A DNA stretch of 26,486 nt, taken from positions 1 through 26,486 of IMG/VR virus record IMGVR_UViG_3300006947_000072, one strand, 5' to 3'. The first letter of the stretch is position 1; each line of letters starts with the position of its first letter. Both the position numbers and the translations under genes were made by a program. Under the pieces are notes generated by a model that saw only the letters and a list, made by a program, of their open reading frames with translations, had not been told where the DNA came from and did not search any database. Positions 8,111 to 16,324 of this stretch are shown piece after piece. Source of the stretch: a virus.

Positions 8111-9025
8111 ATGGCAGAATATCCAATTACAACAACAGAGTCGGCTTACTATGGTGGTTCATCATTTGGCGGGTATCAATTCACATCTTTAGATGATATT
8201 ATTAGCCAGTTTATAATAGCGTATGTTGGTGAAGATAAGATCATAACTAAAATAAAAAGGATGGACGTTTCTTTTCATGCTATGCGTGGACTGCAAGAGC
8301 TAAGCTTTGACACTTTTAAATCTGTAAAAGCTATAGAGTTAAAATGTCCTGCAACTCTGCAAATAACACTTCCTCAAGACTACGTTAATTATGTTAAGCT
8401 AAGTTGGGCAGACGGAAATGGTATTGAGCATGTCTTATATCCAGCTATAAAAACTAGTAATCCTAGAAACCCAAAGCAAAATGCTGACGGTAGTTTTGAC
8501 TTTGATCACAATAATGATGGTGACACAAGTGATTCTGGAGAAACTGCTTTGGCTTATGAAACAGAGTCAGATATGTGGGATGCTTATAGCGCCTCTGCTG
8601 CCACTGAAATAACCCAGCAAGACTTTGACTACGATGATGACGTTTACGATGATGAGCATGGACAGAGGTACGGTATAGATCCAGCGCACGCTCAGATCAA
8701 CGGATCTTTTTACATAGACGAGCATGTAGGTAAAATACACTTTAGCTCTAACATGTCTGGTAAAACTGTGATACTTAAATACATAAGTGATAGTCTTGGT
8801 AGCACTTCAGAAATGAAGGTGCATAAGTTTGCTGAAGAAGCAATGTATAAGTATATAGCTCACGCTATACTTGCAACCAGAGCGAACACTCCAGAATACT
8901 TAGTCGGAAGATTTAAGAAAGAAGCTTGGGCTTCTAAGAGAGTTGCTAAGCTAAGACTTTCTAATATTAAGCTGGAAGAAATCACTCAGATATTAAGAGG
9001 TAAGTCAAAACACATTAAGCACTAA
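8111..9025 (+). CDS. Head-tail adaptor / tail tubular protein A-like
   Basis: The product has 304 residues. The helical N-terminal region (DDIISQFIIAYVGEDKIITK, then RMDVSFHAMRGLQELSFDTF) is followed by a beta segment (LQITLPQDYVNYVKLSW) and a helical C-terminus (HKFAEEAMYKYIAHAILATR; RLSNIKLEEITQILRG). This resembles T7 gp11-type adaptors, where a helical bundle docks on the portal and a beta domain contacts the tail nozzle. Between these parts lies an Asp-rich insertion (residues about 127-185) with a DHNNDGD loop at 132-138 that looks like an EF-hand/dockerin-type calcium loop, and a second acidic patch (DFDYDDDVYDDEHG). The gene is 3 nt after its upstream neighbour and 2 nt before the tail-tube-like gene, a tight structural operon. 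The adaptor assignment is inference from layout and position. Confidence 0.65.
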   Translation: MAEYPITTTESAYYGGSSFGGYQFTSLDDIISQFIIAYVGEDKIITKIKRMDVSFHAMRGLQELSFDTFKSVKAIELKCPATLQITLPQDYVNYVKLSWADGNGIEHVLYPAIKTSNPRNPKQNADGSFDFDHNNDGDTSDSGETALAYETESDMWDAYSASAATEITQQDFDYDDDVYDDEHGQRYGIDPAHAQINGSFYIDEHVGKIHFSSNMSGKTVILKYISDSLGSTSEMKVHKFAEEAMYKYIAHAILATRANTPEYLVGRFKKEAWASKRVAKLRLSNIKLEEITQILRGKSKHIKH

Positions 9026-9027
9026 GT

Positions 9028-12000
9028 ATGCCAGAATTTAAGCGTAATTTTATAAAAGGTCGAATGAATAAAGACCTTGATGAAAGAATTGTACCTCAAG
9101 GAGAATATAGAGATGCGTTAAATATACAAGTATCTACTTCTGACGATAGTGACGTTGGCACGGTTCAAAACCTGTGGGGAAACTTTAGATCACCTAAAGT
9201 AGGCTTCTATCAAATATACCATAGAACAGGAACTATTACGGCAAGCACTTCTAGATATGTTTACGCCATAAACAGTGATCTTGCTAGTACTGCTGAAACC
9301 ATTGGTACAGTTGCAGACACAACAAAAGATAAGATATACAACTTTGTTAGAAACGCTTCAGACTTTAGTACAACTTGGCCGCATGTAGGTGTTAGATCAG
9401 ATGCTATTATAGAATGCGAAACTTTAGATAGAGGTAATGGATTAAGTGGATTCAGACAACCAGTGTTAGTTGATGCTTATAGAGTCCAAAGAGCCGCAGT
9501 TAATCTTGGAGCTAGCACTAACATAACTCTGACGGAAACTTCAACGGTGTCGGGCGTAAGCGTAAACGCTGGACTAGTAGGCATAGAGCTGGGTATGACA
9601 GTTGACTTAATAAATGAAGCTGGAACTAGCTTTTTGGTTGATGCAAATGGCAACGCTATAAGTAGCCCAGTAGTTGTTACTGGTTTGGGCATTTCAAGTA
9701 AAATCGTAACCGTTAGTCAGCAAGTGCTAATCGCAGACAACACTCCATCTCCAGATAATACCGCTTTAGTTTGGGTTTTTGAAAGACCTAGATTTTTAAA
9801 TTTTCAAGAAGGTATACTACTACCTACTTCAATAGGAGGTTCAGACACTACTTATACTCCTTTTAAAAACATAGTTAATGGTATTGACATAATAGATGGA
9901 TTTTTGTTCTGGACAGACAACAATAGTGAGCCAAAAAAAATAAAAATAGATAGATTTAGAAAAGGCGGCGTAAGCCCACTATCTACAATAGATGGCCCAG
10001 GTGGATTACCAGCGTCGCTAGTTTCTCACACTATTTATCAAACTACAAGATTACTTAGACCTTTAAACAACGCTGAGACTACTTACGCTGGAACTACTAC
10101 AAATGGAGGATACTCAATTCCCACAAGCACAACACAAAGTGCTACTGTAATGCCAAGTGACATTGTTCAAGAAGAGAACATAACCGTAATAAGAAAAAAT
10201 CCTTTGAGAGCTCCTACTGTACAAGTAGAAGTTGCAAAGATTAACAAATACAATGTAGATGTTCCGGCTAGTAGCGTTAACTTAACTGGTAAGCAACCTG
10301 GCGACGTGTTCACGTTATCGCTTCCGCTAACTGGAGTTCTAGCAAACGCCACAGCATTAGATTTATTTCAGCTTGGCGATTTAGTTACTTTAGTTGGGCT
10401 TAGTGGTCAGACGGACGCGGCTTGCCAAGTTCTTATAGAGTCGGTTCACACTATAGCTAGTAGCGTAGCTAGTTTTGAGGTTAGTGTACTTCAAAATGAT
10501 CTAGACGCTTCTGACTTATCCGCTGGAGTAATCCCTAACACTGGCACTAGTTTTACAGGCGCTTGTACTTTTAAAGCCACTTTAGGTGATGGAATAGGAG
10601 CTGGTGCTAAGCAAAAGACTATATATGCAGGCGCTTTTCCTAGATTTGCAACAAGATGGAAGTATGTTGACGGAGAAGTATCCGCATTTTCTCCTTTTAC
10701 CAAGCCTATCTTTGTTCCAGGCGACTATTCGTTTGCAACAAATACAGACGGAGCAAATGACGCCGAGGCCTACAACACGGCTATGGAAAACAGGGTGACA
10801 AAAATAATTTTAAAAGATTTAATGCCGGCTAGCACACCTTTAGACGTTGTTGGTGTTGAGGTTTTACAAAGCTTGAGCAATTCTCCAAGCGTGTTTACGG
10901 TTAAAGAGTTTGCAAGAAAAGACTTTTACAATGTTAATACTTCCAACTTTCACCCGGCCTCAGCACTACCTTTGCATCGAGGAACTTCGTTTGAAAGCGA
11001 TAGAAGGTTTAACAACGTAGGTACTTTTGAGATAGATTCAGAACTAACTGGTACTGTTATTGAGAATGAACAACTACTGAGACCTTTTGATAATGTACCA
11101 AGGAAAGCGCTAGGGCAATGTATAACAGCTAACAGACTTATATTTGCTAACTATGTGCAAAACTACGACATAGCCAACATCAATGGTGATCCAATAGAAA
11201 TAGATTTAGATTTTGGTTTAAAATATTGGCCTGGGGAAAATAATCCTTTTTACAATATTTATTCAGGTGTTTCTGCTAGCGATAGTGGTACCGCTCTAAA
11301 TCTAACCGCAGCGAACTACGATATAGAACCAGGACAATTTATATCTGGAATAGACGCAAACGGTGATGCTGTAACAGGTGGAACAACAGTCGCTTCGGTA
11401 ACGGATGACGACACTCTAGTGGCGTCGGCAAACATTGAAAACATGAACATTGCTGATGGTGCTACATTTCAATTTTACAACAAGAGATATGCTGTATCAA
11501 CAAAAGAGTCTTTAAAGTCTAATAGAACATACGAAATTGGAGTCGTTTTTAGAGATGAGTATGGTAGAGAAACACCTGTTTTAACTAGCAAGAAATCTTC
11601 GCTAACGGTTTCAAACTATTACTCTCCAAGTGTAGTGAAGCCTTACATCAGGATGAATAGCGAGGTTCCTCATTGGGCTAAGTCTTATAAGTTTTATATA
11701 AAAGAAACTTCAAACGAATACTACAACGTACCTCTGTACAAAGCTTACAACGCATCAGAGCACGAGACCAACGGAGAGGCTTGGTTGCTATTCAACTCTT
11801 CTGAGTCTAACAAGATAAGCGAAGGTGATACTTTAACACCAAAAAATGCGCACGGAACCAATAACTATCAAGGGTCAGTTAGAAACGAAAAACAACCAGA
11901 GTACAGGGTTTTATCCAAAGAGACAATTGCACCAACATTAGCGACAAGCGTTAACGGTGCTATCATAGACTATCCAGATAGACTCGGTAAGTTCTATATA

Positions 12001-15000
12001 AAGGTTACTAACGATGCTACGTTAAGAGCTACCATAGGATCAGACTTTAGCGGTAACGACGACTCTATTGACACTGACGCTAATCCTACTATTTTTGAAA
12101 CAAAGCCAGATCCAGACGTAGGGCTAAATATATGGTATGAAGCTTCTCAAGCATATCCAGTGAAGTTAGATGAAAAATCAATATACGACGTTATTCAGTT
12201 TGGCTCTGTAACAGGAGACTCATCGGAGTTAGGTGATGCTATTGAAATATTCACCAGTGGAGCAGACGGCATTTCAACTAGGAACGCAAGTGCGGATAGG
12301 TTTGGACTAGACGAACACCCTTTTAGAGTTACTGCTATAGGTAGTCTTGACGAAGCTAGTGGAAGTATACCTATAACTATAAACTCTTCAGACGCTATTG
12401 TAACCAAAGTTGATATACCGGTAGGGGAGCAGAAGGGTTCTATATTTTTTATCAAACAAGACGGTTCAGCAGTAGCTTTACAAATTTGTTTTGATGGACC
12501 TAACGTTAGCGCCTACTCTGGGACAGGTGGAAATAACATGAAAATAGATGTGTTTCCAAACACTTCTAAGTCTTCTGATGGTGCTAACGATTCAGGATTT
12601 GCAGGGTTCTTAAACTGGTACAACTCTTTCTCTCACGGAAACGGCGTAGAGTCTAATAGAATAAGAGATGACTTTAACGAAATAACAATAGATAACGGTG
12701 TTAGAGCATCTAGTACGTTTGAAAACTACAGAGAAGACCATAGAAAGCATGGAATTATATTCTCTGGACTTTATAACTCAAACAGCTCTACAAACAAGCT
12801 AAATCAATTTATACAAGCCTTAGCTATAACGAAAGACTTAAATCCAGAGTACGGTAGCATACAAAAACTTTTCTCAAGAAACACTGATGTCTTAGCTTTT
12901 TGCGAGGACAAAGTCTTAAAAATACTAGCAAACAAAGATGCTCTTTTCAACGCCTCTGGAAACACTAACTTAACATCGGTTAATGCTGTGCTTGGTCAAT
13001 CGATACCTTTTTCGGGGGAGTATGGTATATCTACAGATCCAGAATCTTTTGCTGCAGACGAATATAGATGTTACTTTACAGACAGGCAAAGAGGAGCCGT
13101 GATAAGACTTTCTAGAGATGGCGTAACACCTATAAGTGATATAGGAATGTCTGATCATTTTGGAGATTTATTTGCTAAAACATCCGCTATAGTAGGTAGC
13201 TATGACACTAATAAAGGAGATTACAATATCACCGTTCACAGCACTAAAAGTAGTGGCGTATTAGATAAGCAGTCTATTGTAAAAAATGTAGAAACAGTAT
13301 CTTATAGCGAATCATCTAAAGGCTGGGTTAGCTTCAAGTCCTTTATACCAGAAGCCGGAATAAGCATAAACGACGAGTATTACACTTTTAAGAACGGTAT
13401 GATGTACCTACATCATTATGACGCTGGTAGTAGTTTCTTAGCCTTTCCGTGTGGTACATTTTACGGGACAACACACGAGTGTAGTGTTACACCTGTACTT
13501 AACGATGTTCCCGACGCTGTAAAGAGCTTTCAAACACTTAATTACTCCGGAACTCAATCTAGATGGAAAAAAGATATTACAGCAACTTTAGCTTCTCAAA
13601 CAAACTCTGGATCAGCTGTATTAACGTTCACAACGGACATCAACGTTCCAACAGGTATGACACTAACCGCTAATGTAGCGGGCGTTCCGGCTGGAACCAC
13701 TGTTTCTTCTACGGCAAACGTTCTCACTGATGCCAATCAAGACAGCTTAATAGTTACAATGTCAGCAAATGCAACCACGAATATTGCGGCTGGTTCTATA
13801 GTTACTTTTTACGACTTTGAATTTTACAACAACTTTGCCGCTAACGCTGGCTTTGGTGGAGAATCTTCAGGATGGTATGTAGATTCTATTACCACAGACT
13901 TGCAAACGGGTAGTATTAGTGATTTTGTAGAAAAAGAAGGTAGATGGTATAACTTCATAAGAGGAGAGAAGACAACTTGGACCAATGCTTCTGGACTAAC
14001 CGTGGCAACTGGAGTTGCTCTTACGGATGCAGTTGGCAACCTAGATCCTAGAGAGTTTTCCTTCCAAGGCGTTGGAGCTATAACCGGCGATGGCACTATA
14101 AACTTAGTTGGAACATCAGCGGCGAATAACGCAATTAAGATTTTTGATACAGCGGACGTTGATATTATTGGTCAAGCAAATTTATATACTACATCTTCTA
14201 TTACGGTATTTAACGTTGCTGGAGCGCAAACTACCAGCCATAATTTAGTTATAACGCCGGACGACGGAGTGTTTATACAGGCATCTGACTTTATTGCTGG
14301 CAACGGAACCGCTTCTTCTGGTACTACTTTTACCCACGGCACAAACGACGTTAGTTTTACTATTGGTGGAAATACATTTATATCTACTGTTGTCTTCTCA
14401 AACACAGCTACAGCAGCCCAGCTGCTTGTTGGTTTTACAGGTAACACTGTTATAGCTACGGTAACTCTCAACGGTTTCACTGTATCGGGTAATATGGAAC
14501 TACCTGTTGATATAGATACATCGGCGGAAGGCACTGGTACGCAACCGGGATCAGGAGGGTTTGGTTCTTGGGAGGGTAGACTAAAACTCAAGACTAACAA
14601 GTTTATAGGACAAGACCATACTTTAGTCATAGACGACAACTCTGGAACTTCAACCACGGTTACTGCAATAGGTGGTTTGTTTGATGACTCTTGGGATGAT
14701 GTTAGTTACCAAACAGGAACTGTTACATCGGCCGTTAGCAACAACGTGACCATTGGTATTGACGAAGATATTGCAGCTAACTTAACGGCTGGCGCAGCTG
14801 GTCACACTGTTAGGAATACAAACCAGTTTGGTGAATACGGAACTATGAATAGTGTTTCTGACGAAGGATCTACTACAAATATTGTTTTTGCGAGCGGTAA
14901 GACCGCAGCAGAAGATGACATATTAGAGTTCTTTAACGGCGCTGTTGAAAATTCAGGCTTTATTGGACTCTTGCAAATTGTAAGCCCCTTTGAGTTTGAA

Positions 15001-15246
15001 GTAGCTTTTCCTATTGCAAAGTTTTTAATAACTTGTGCTTCTAATCATCACATACACCCTATTGGTGCGTCGGTCTTCTCAACAACCAGCCCGAGCAACT
15101 TTACTTCAAACTTTATACCTACAGCCTTTAATGCTGCGGGTCTTGTGACGGCAGGAGAAGTACATCTTCAGGTGATGGTGCCTGATCCCAACGAACAAAT
15201 TTCCAATAGCACGCTGCTAATAGCTTATCAAATACAATCCGACTAA
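9028..15246 (+). CDS. Giant tail protein, tail tubular protein B / stabilization-protein-like
   Basis: This is a single uninterrupted 2072-residue frame. The N-terminus (FIKGRMNKDLDERIVPQGEY, then RDALNIQVSTSDDSDVGTVQ) is a hallmark I recognise from marine phage tail proteins. An FLFWTDNNSEPKKIKIDRF motif at about 292-310 and a region at about 1280-1375 (KLFSRNTDVLAFCEDKVLKI; YFTDRQRGAVIRLSRDG) look like beta-propeller blades, as in T7 gp12-type nozzle proteins, where each promoter wraps the tail channel. It is far longer than T7 gp12 (about 794 residues). Thr/Ser/Gly-rich beta segments at about 1500-2072 may form extra tail or fibre-like domains. No signal peptide, coiled coil or lytic motif was seen. 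Its place after the adaptor genes and before internal virion genes supports a tail role. What the extra C-terminal third does is unknown. Confidence 0.75.
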   Translation: MPEFKRNFIKGRMNKDLDERIVPQGEYRDALNIQVSTSDDSDVGTVQNLWGNFRSPKVGFYQIYHRTGTITASTSRYVYAINSDLASTAETIGTVADTTKDKIYNFVRNASDFSTTWPHVGVRSDAIIECETLDRGNGLSGFRQPVLVDAYRVQRAAVNLGASTNITLTETSTVSGVSVNAGLVGIELGMTVDLINEAGTSFLVDANGNAISSPVVVTGLGISSKIVTVSQQVLIADNTPSPDNTALVWVFERPRFLNFQEGILLPTSIGGSDTTYTPFKNIVNGIDIIDGFLFWTDNNSEPKKIKIDRFRKGGVSPLSTIDGPGGLPASLVSHTIYQTTRLLRPLNNAETTYAGTTTNGGYSIPTSTTQSATVMPSDIVQEENITVIRKNPLRAPTVQVEVAKINKYNVDVPASSVNLTGKQPGDVFTLSLPLTGVLANATALDLFQLGDLVTLVGLSGQTDAACQVLIESVHTIASSVASFEVSVLQNDLDASDLSAGVIPNTGTSFTGACTFKATLGDGIGAGAKQKTIYAGAFPRFATRWKYVDGEVSAFSPFTKPIFVPGDYSFATNTDGANDAEAYNTAMENRVTKIILKDLMPASTPLDVVGVEVLQSLSNSPSVFTVKEFARKDFYNVNTSNFHPASALPLHRGTSFESDRRFNNVGTFEIDSELTGTVIENEQLLRPFDNVPRKALGQCITANRLIFANYVQNYDIANINGDPIEIDLDFGLKYWPGENNPFYNIYSGVSASDSGTALNLTAANYDIEPGQFISGIDANGDAVTGGTTVASVTDDDTLVASANIENMNIADGATFQFYNKRYAVSTKESLKSNRTYEIGVVFRDEYGRETPVLTSKKSSLTVSNYYSPSVVKPYIRMNSEVPHWAKSYKFYIKETSNEYYNVPLYKAYNASEHETNGEAWLLFNSSESNKISEGDTLTPKNAHGTNNYQGSVRNEKQPEYRVLSKETIAPTLATSVNGAIIDYPDRLGKFYIKVTNDATLRATIGSDFSGNDDSIDTDANPTIFETKPDPDVGLNIWYEASQAYPVKLDEKSIYDVIQFGSVTGDSSELGDAIEIFTSGADGISTRNASADRFGLDEHPFRVTAIGSLDEASGSIPITINSSDAIVTKVDIPVGEQKGSIFFIKQDGSAVALQICFDGPNVSAYSGTGGNNMKIDVFPNTSKSSDGANDSGFAGFLNWYNSFSHGNGVESNRIRDDFNEITIDNGVRASSTFENYREDHRKHGIIFSGLYNSNSSTNKLNQFIQALAITKDLNPEYGSIQKLFSRNTDVLAFCEDKVLKILANKDALFNASGNTNLTSVNAVLGQSIPFSGEYGISTDPESFAADEYRCYFTDRQRGAVIRLSRDGVTPISDIGMSDHFGDLFAKTSAIVGSYDTNKGDYNITVHSTKSSGVLDKQSIVKNVETVSYSESSKGWVSFKSFIPEAGISINDEYYTFKNGMMYLHHYDAGSSFLAFPCGTFYGTTHECSVTPVLNDVPDAVKSFQTLNYSGTQSRWKKDITATLASQTNSGSAVLTFTTDINVPTGMTLTANVAGVPAGTTVSSTANVLTDANQDSLIVTMSANATTNIAAGSIVTFYDFEFYNNFAANAGFGGESSGWYVDSITTDLQTGSISDFVEKEGRWYNFIRGEKTTWTNASGLTVATGVALTDAVGNLDPREFSFQGVGAITGDGTINLVGTSAANNAIKIFDTADVDIIGQANLYTTSSITVFNVAGAQTTSHNLVITPDDGVFIQASDFIAGNGTASSGTTFTHGTNDVSFTIGGNTFISTVVFSNTATAAQLLVGFTGNTVIATVTLNGFTVSGNMELPVDIDTSAEGTGTQPGSGGFGSWEGRLKLKTNKFIGQDHTLVIDDNSGTSTTVTAIGGLFDDSWDDVSYQTGTVTSAVSNNVTIGIDEDIAANLTAGAAGHTVRNTNQFGEYGTMNSVSDEGSTTNIVFASGKTAAEDDILEFFNGAVENSGFIGLLQIVSPFEFEVAFPIAKFLITCASNHHIHPIGASVFSTTSPSNFTSNFIPTAFNAAGLVTAGEVHLQVMVPDPNEQISNSTLLIAYQIQSD

Positions 15247-15258
15247 ACAAAAAAAAAC
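15247..15258 (+). promoter_or_regulatory. Poly-A leader of the 125-aa gene
   Basis: The 12-nt gap is ACA followed by a run of eight more A and a C, directly before ATG 15259. There is no Shine-Dalgarno sequence. Unstructured A-rich leaders favour initiation in Bacteroidetes, so this is probably the translation initiation region. Confidence 0.35.
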
Positions 15259-15636
15259 ATGGCATTAGGAGTTTTAACAATAGTATTACCTTACATAGCA
15301 AACGTTTCGCTGCAGAGTGGAGACACCATGTATTACTCGACTCCAATTACTTACGGAGATCACCTACATGTGCCTACGACGAATAACATAATCAAATCTG
15401 GAGAGTTATTGAGTATAGTTAGGAATATAAATGCTAACACCACTACGTTGGTGATACAGCACGATCTAAACGCACCTACTCCTACTACTACTTCTTACTT
15501 AATGTTTACTAAAGATAACCTAGCTAACAACTCTTCTTTGCTAGGCTACTACGCAGAAGTAAAACTAAACAATAACTCTCCTAAAAAGGCTGAGCTATTC
15601 AGCTTAGGCTCAGAGGCATTCATAAGCAGTAAATAG
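15259..15636 (+). CDS. Small conserved phage protein, probable virion component
   Basis: The product has 125 residues, appears mostly beta, and has no clear signal peptide; the N-terminal MALGVLTIVLPYIANVSL is hydrophobic but lacks a basic n-region. The C-terminal stretch SSLLGYYAEVKLNNNSPKKA followed by ELFSLGSEAFISSK looks like a pattern I associate with small proteins located after tail genes in uncultured marine phages, but I know of no assigned function. It starts 12 nt after the giant tail gene and is followed by a 39-nt gap, so it likely shares that transcript. A minor tail or tail-fibre attachment role is possible from position only. Confidence 0.6.
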   Translation: MALGVLTIVLPYIANVSLQSGDTMYYSTPITYGDHLHVPTTNNIIKSGELLSIVRNINANTTTLVIQHDLNAPTPTTTSYLMFTKDNLANNSSLLGYYAEVKLNNNSPKKAELFSLGSEAFISSK

Positions 15637-15675
15637 GCTGCTAAAACTGTGATTATAAAATAACATTATAATATT

Positions 15676-16323
15676 ATGGCAAATAAAAAACCGGCACCAA
15701 CTAAATTCGTAAGTGGCCTTGTTCAAATGGGCGTCAGCCTGTTTAACATGGGTAAGGTTAAAAAAGCGCAGCGAGAAGCTGAGAACGAGTTAAGAACAGA
15801 AATGGATGCTTTTAGGGCTTTAGACACTTCTAACCCTTACGCTGACATAGAAAACGCTTTTGAAGATCTAACTGTAAACACACAAGAAGCAGAGTTTCAA
15901 AGAGACTCAGCACAACAATCTCAAGCAAACATTCTTGGGAGTATGAAAGACGCCGCCGGAGGATCTGGTATCGGCGCCTTAGCTCAGTCGTTAGCGAATC
16001 AAGCTTCTACAGACGCAAGAAGATCTTCTGCTAGCATAGGCTCACAAGAAGCTCAAAACCAAAAGCTATCAGCACAAGGTGCGGCTAGTATGCAAAGTCA
16101 ACAGGCGCAAGGTAAGGCTATGTCTCAGCAAATGGAAATGAACAAACAGTCAACACTTACCGGTATTGCTCAAACTAACATGCAAGAGGCTAATCAGAAC
16201 ATGGATGAAAACAATCAAATGCTCATGGGAGGCATAGGCAATGTAGCTGGATCTTTACTTAGTGGAGGTATGATGTATAAGGGTGGAGTTGGTCAAACAA
16301 GAAAACCGTTAAAAAAGAAATAG
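15676..16323 (+). CDS. Putative internal virion protein (T7 gp14-like in layout)
   Basis: The product has 215 residues. A short basic N-terminus is followed by a hydrophobic-amphipathic segment (FVSGLVQMGVSLFNMGKVKK). A long Gln/Ala/Ser-rich helical region holds an AGGSGIGALAQSLANQAS motif at about 94-111. A Gly/Met-rich hydrophobic segment (MLMGGIGNVAGSLLSGGMMY, residues about 182-201) precedes a basic end (RKPLKKK). Small Ala/Gln-rich proteins of this kind between tail and giant ejection genes resemble the smallest podoviral core/ejection protein, which forms a pore in the outer membrane in T7. The ATG at 15676 has an A/T-rich leader (TTATAATATT). The next gene begins 1 nt after its stop. 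Function is inferred from composition and order, with no catalytic motif. Confidence 0.6.
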   Translation: MANKKPAPTKFVSGLVQMGVSLFNMGKVKKAQREAENELRTEMDAFRALDTSNPYADIENAFEDLTVNTQEAEFQRDSAQQSQANILGSMKDAAGGSGIGALAQSLANQASTDARRSSASIGSQEAQNQKLSAQGAASMQSQQAQGKAMSQQMEMNKQSTLTGIAQTNMQEANQNMDENNQMLMGGIGNVAGSLLSGGMMYKGGVGQTRKPLKKK

Positions 16324-16324
16324 C

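Noticed and set aside
14172-14657. 161-codon open frame on the minus strand
   Set aside because: It lies wholly inside the giant tail gene, has biased Val/Pro/Ser composition typical of an antisense shadow, and no leader or operon context.
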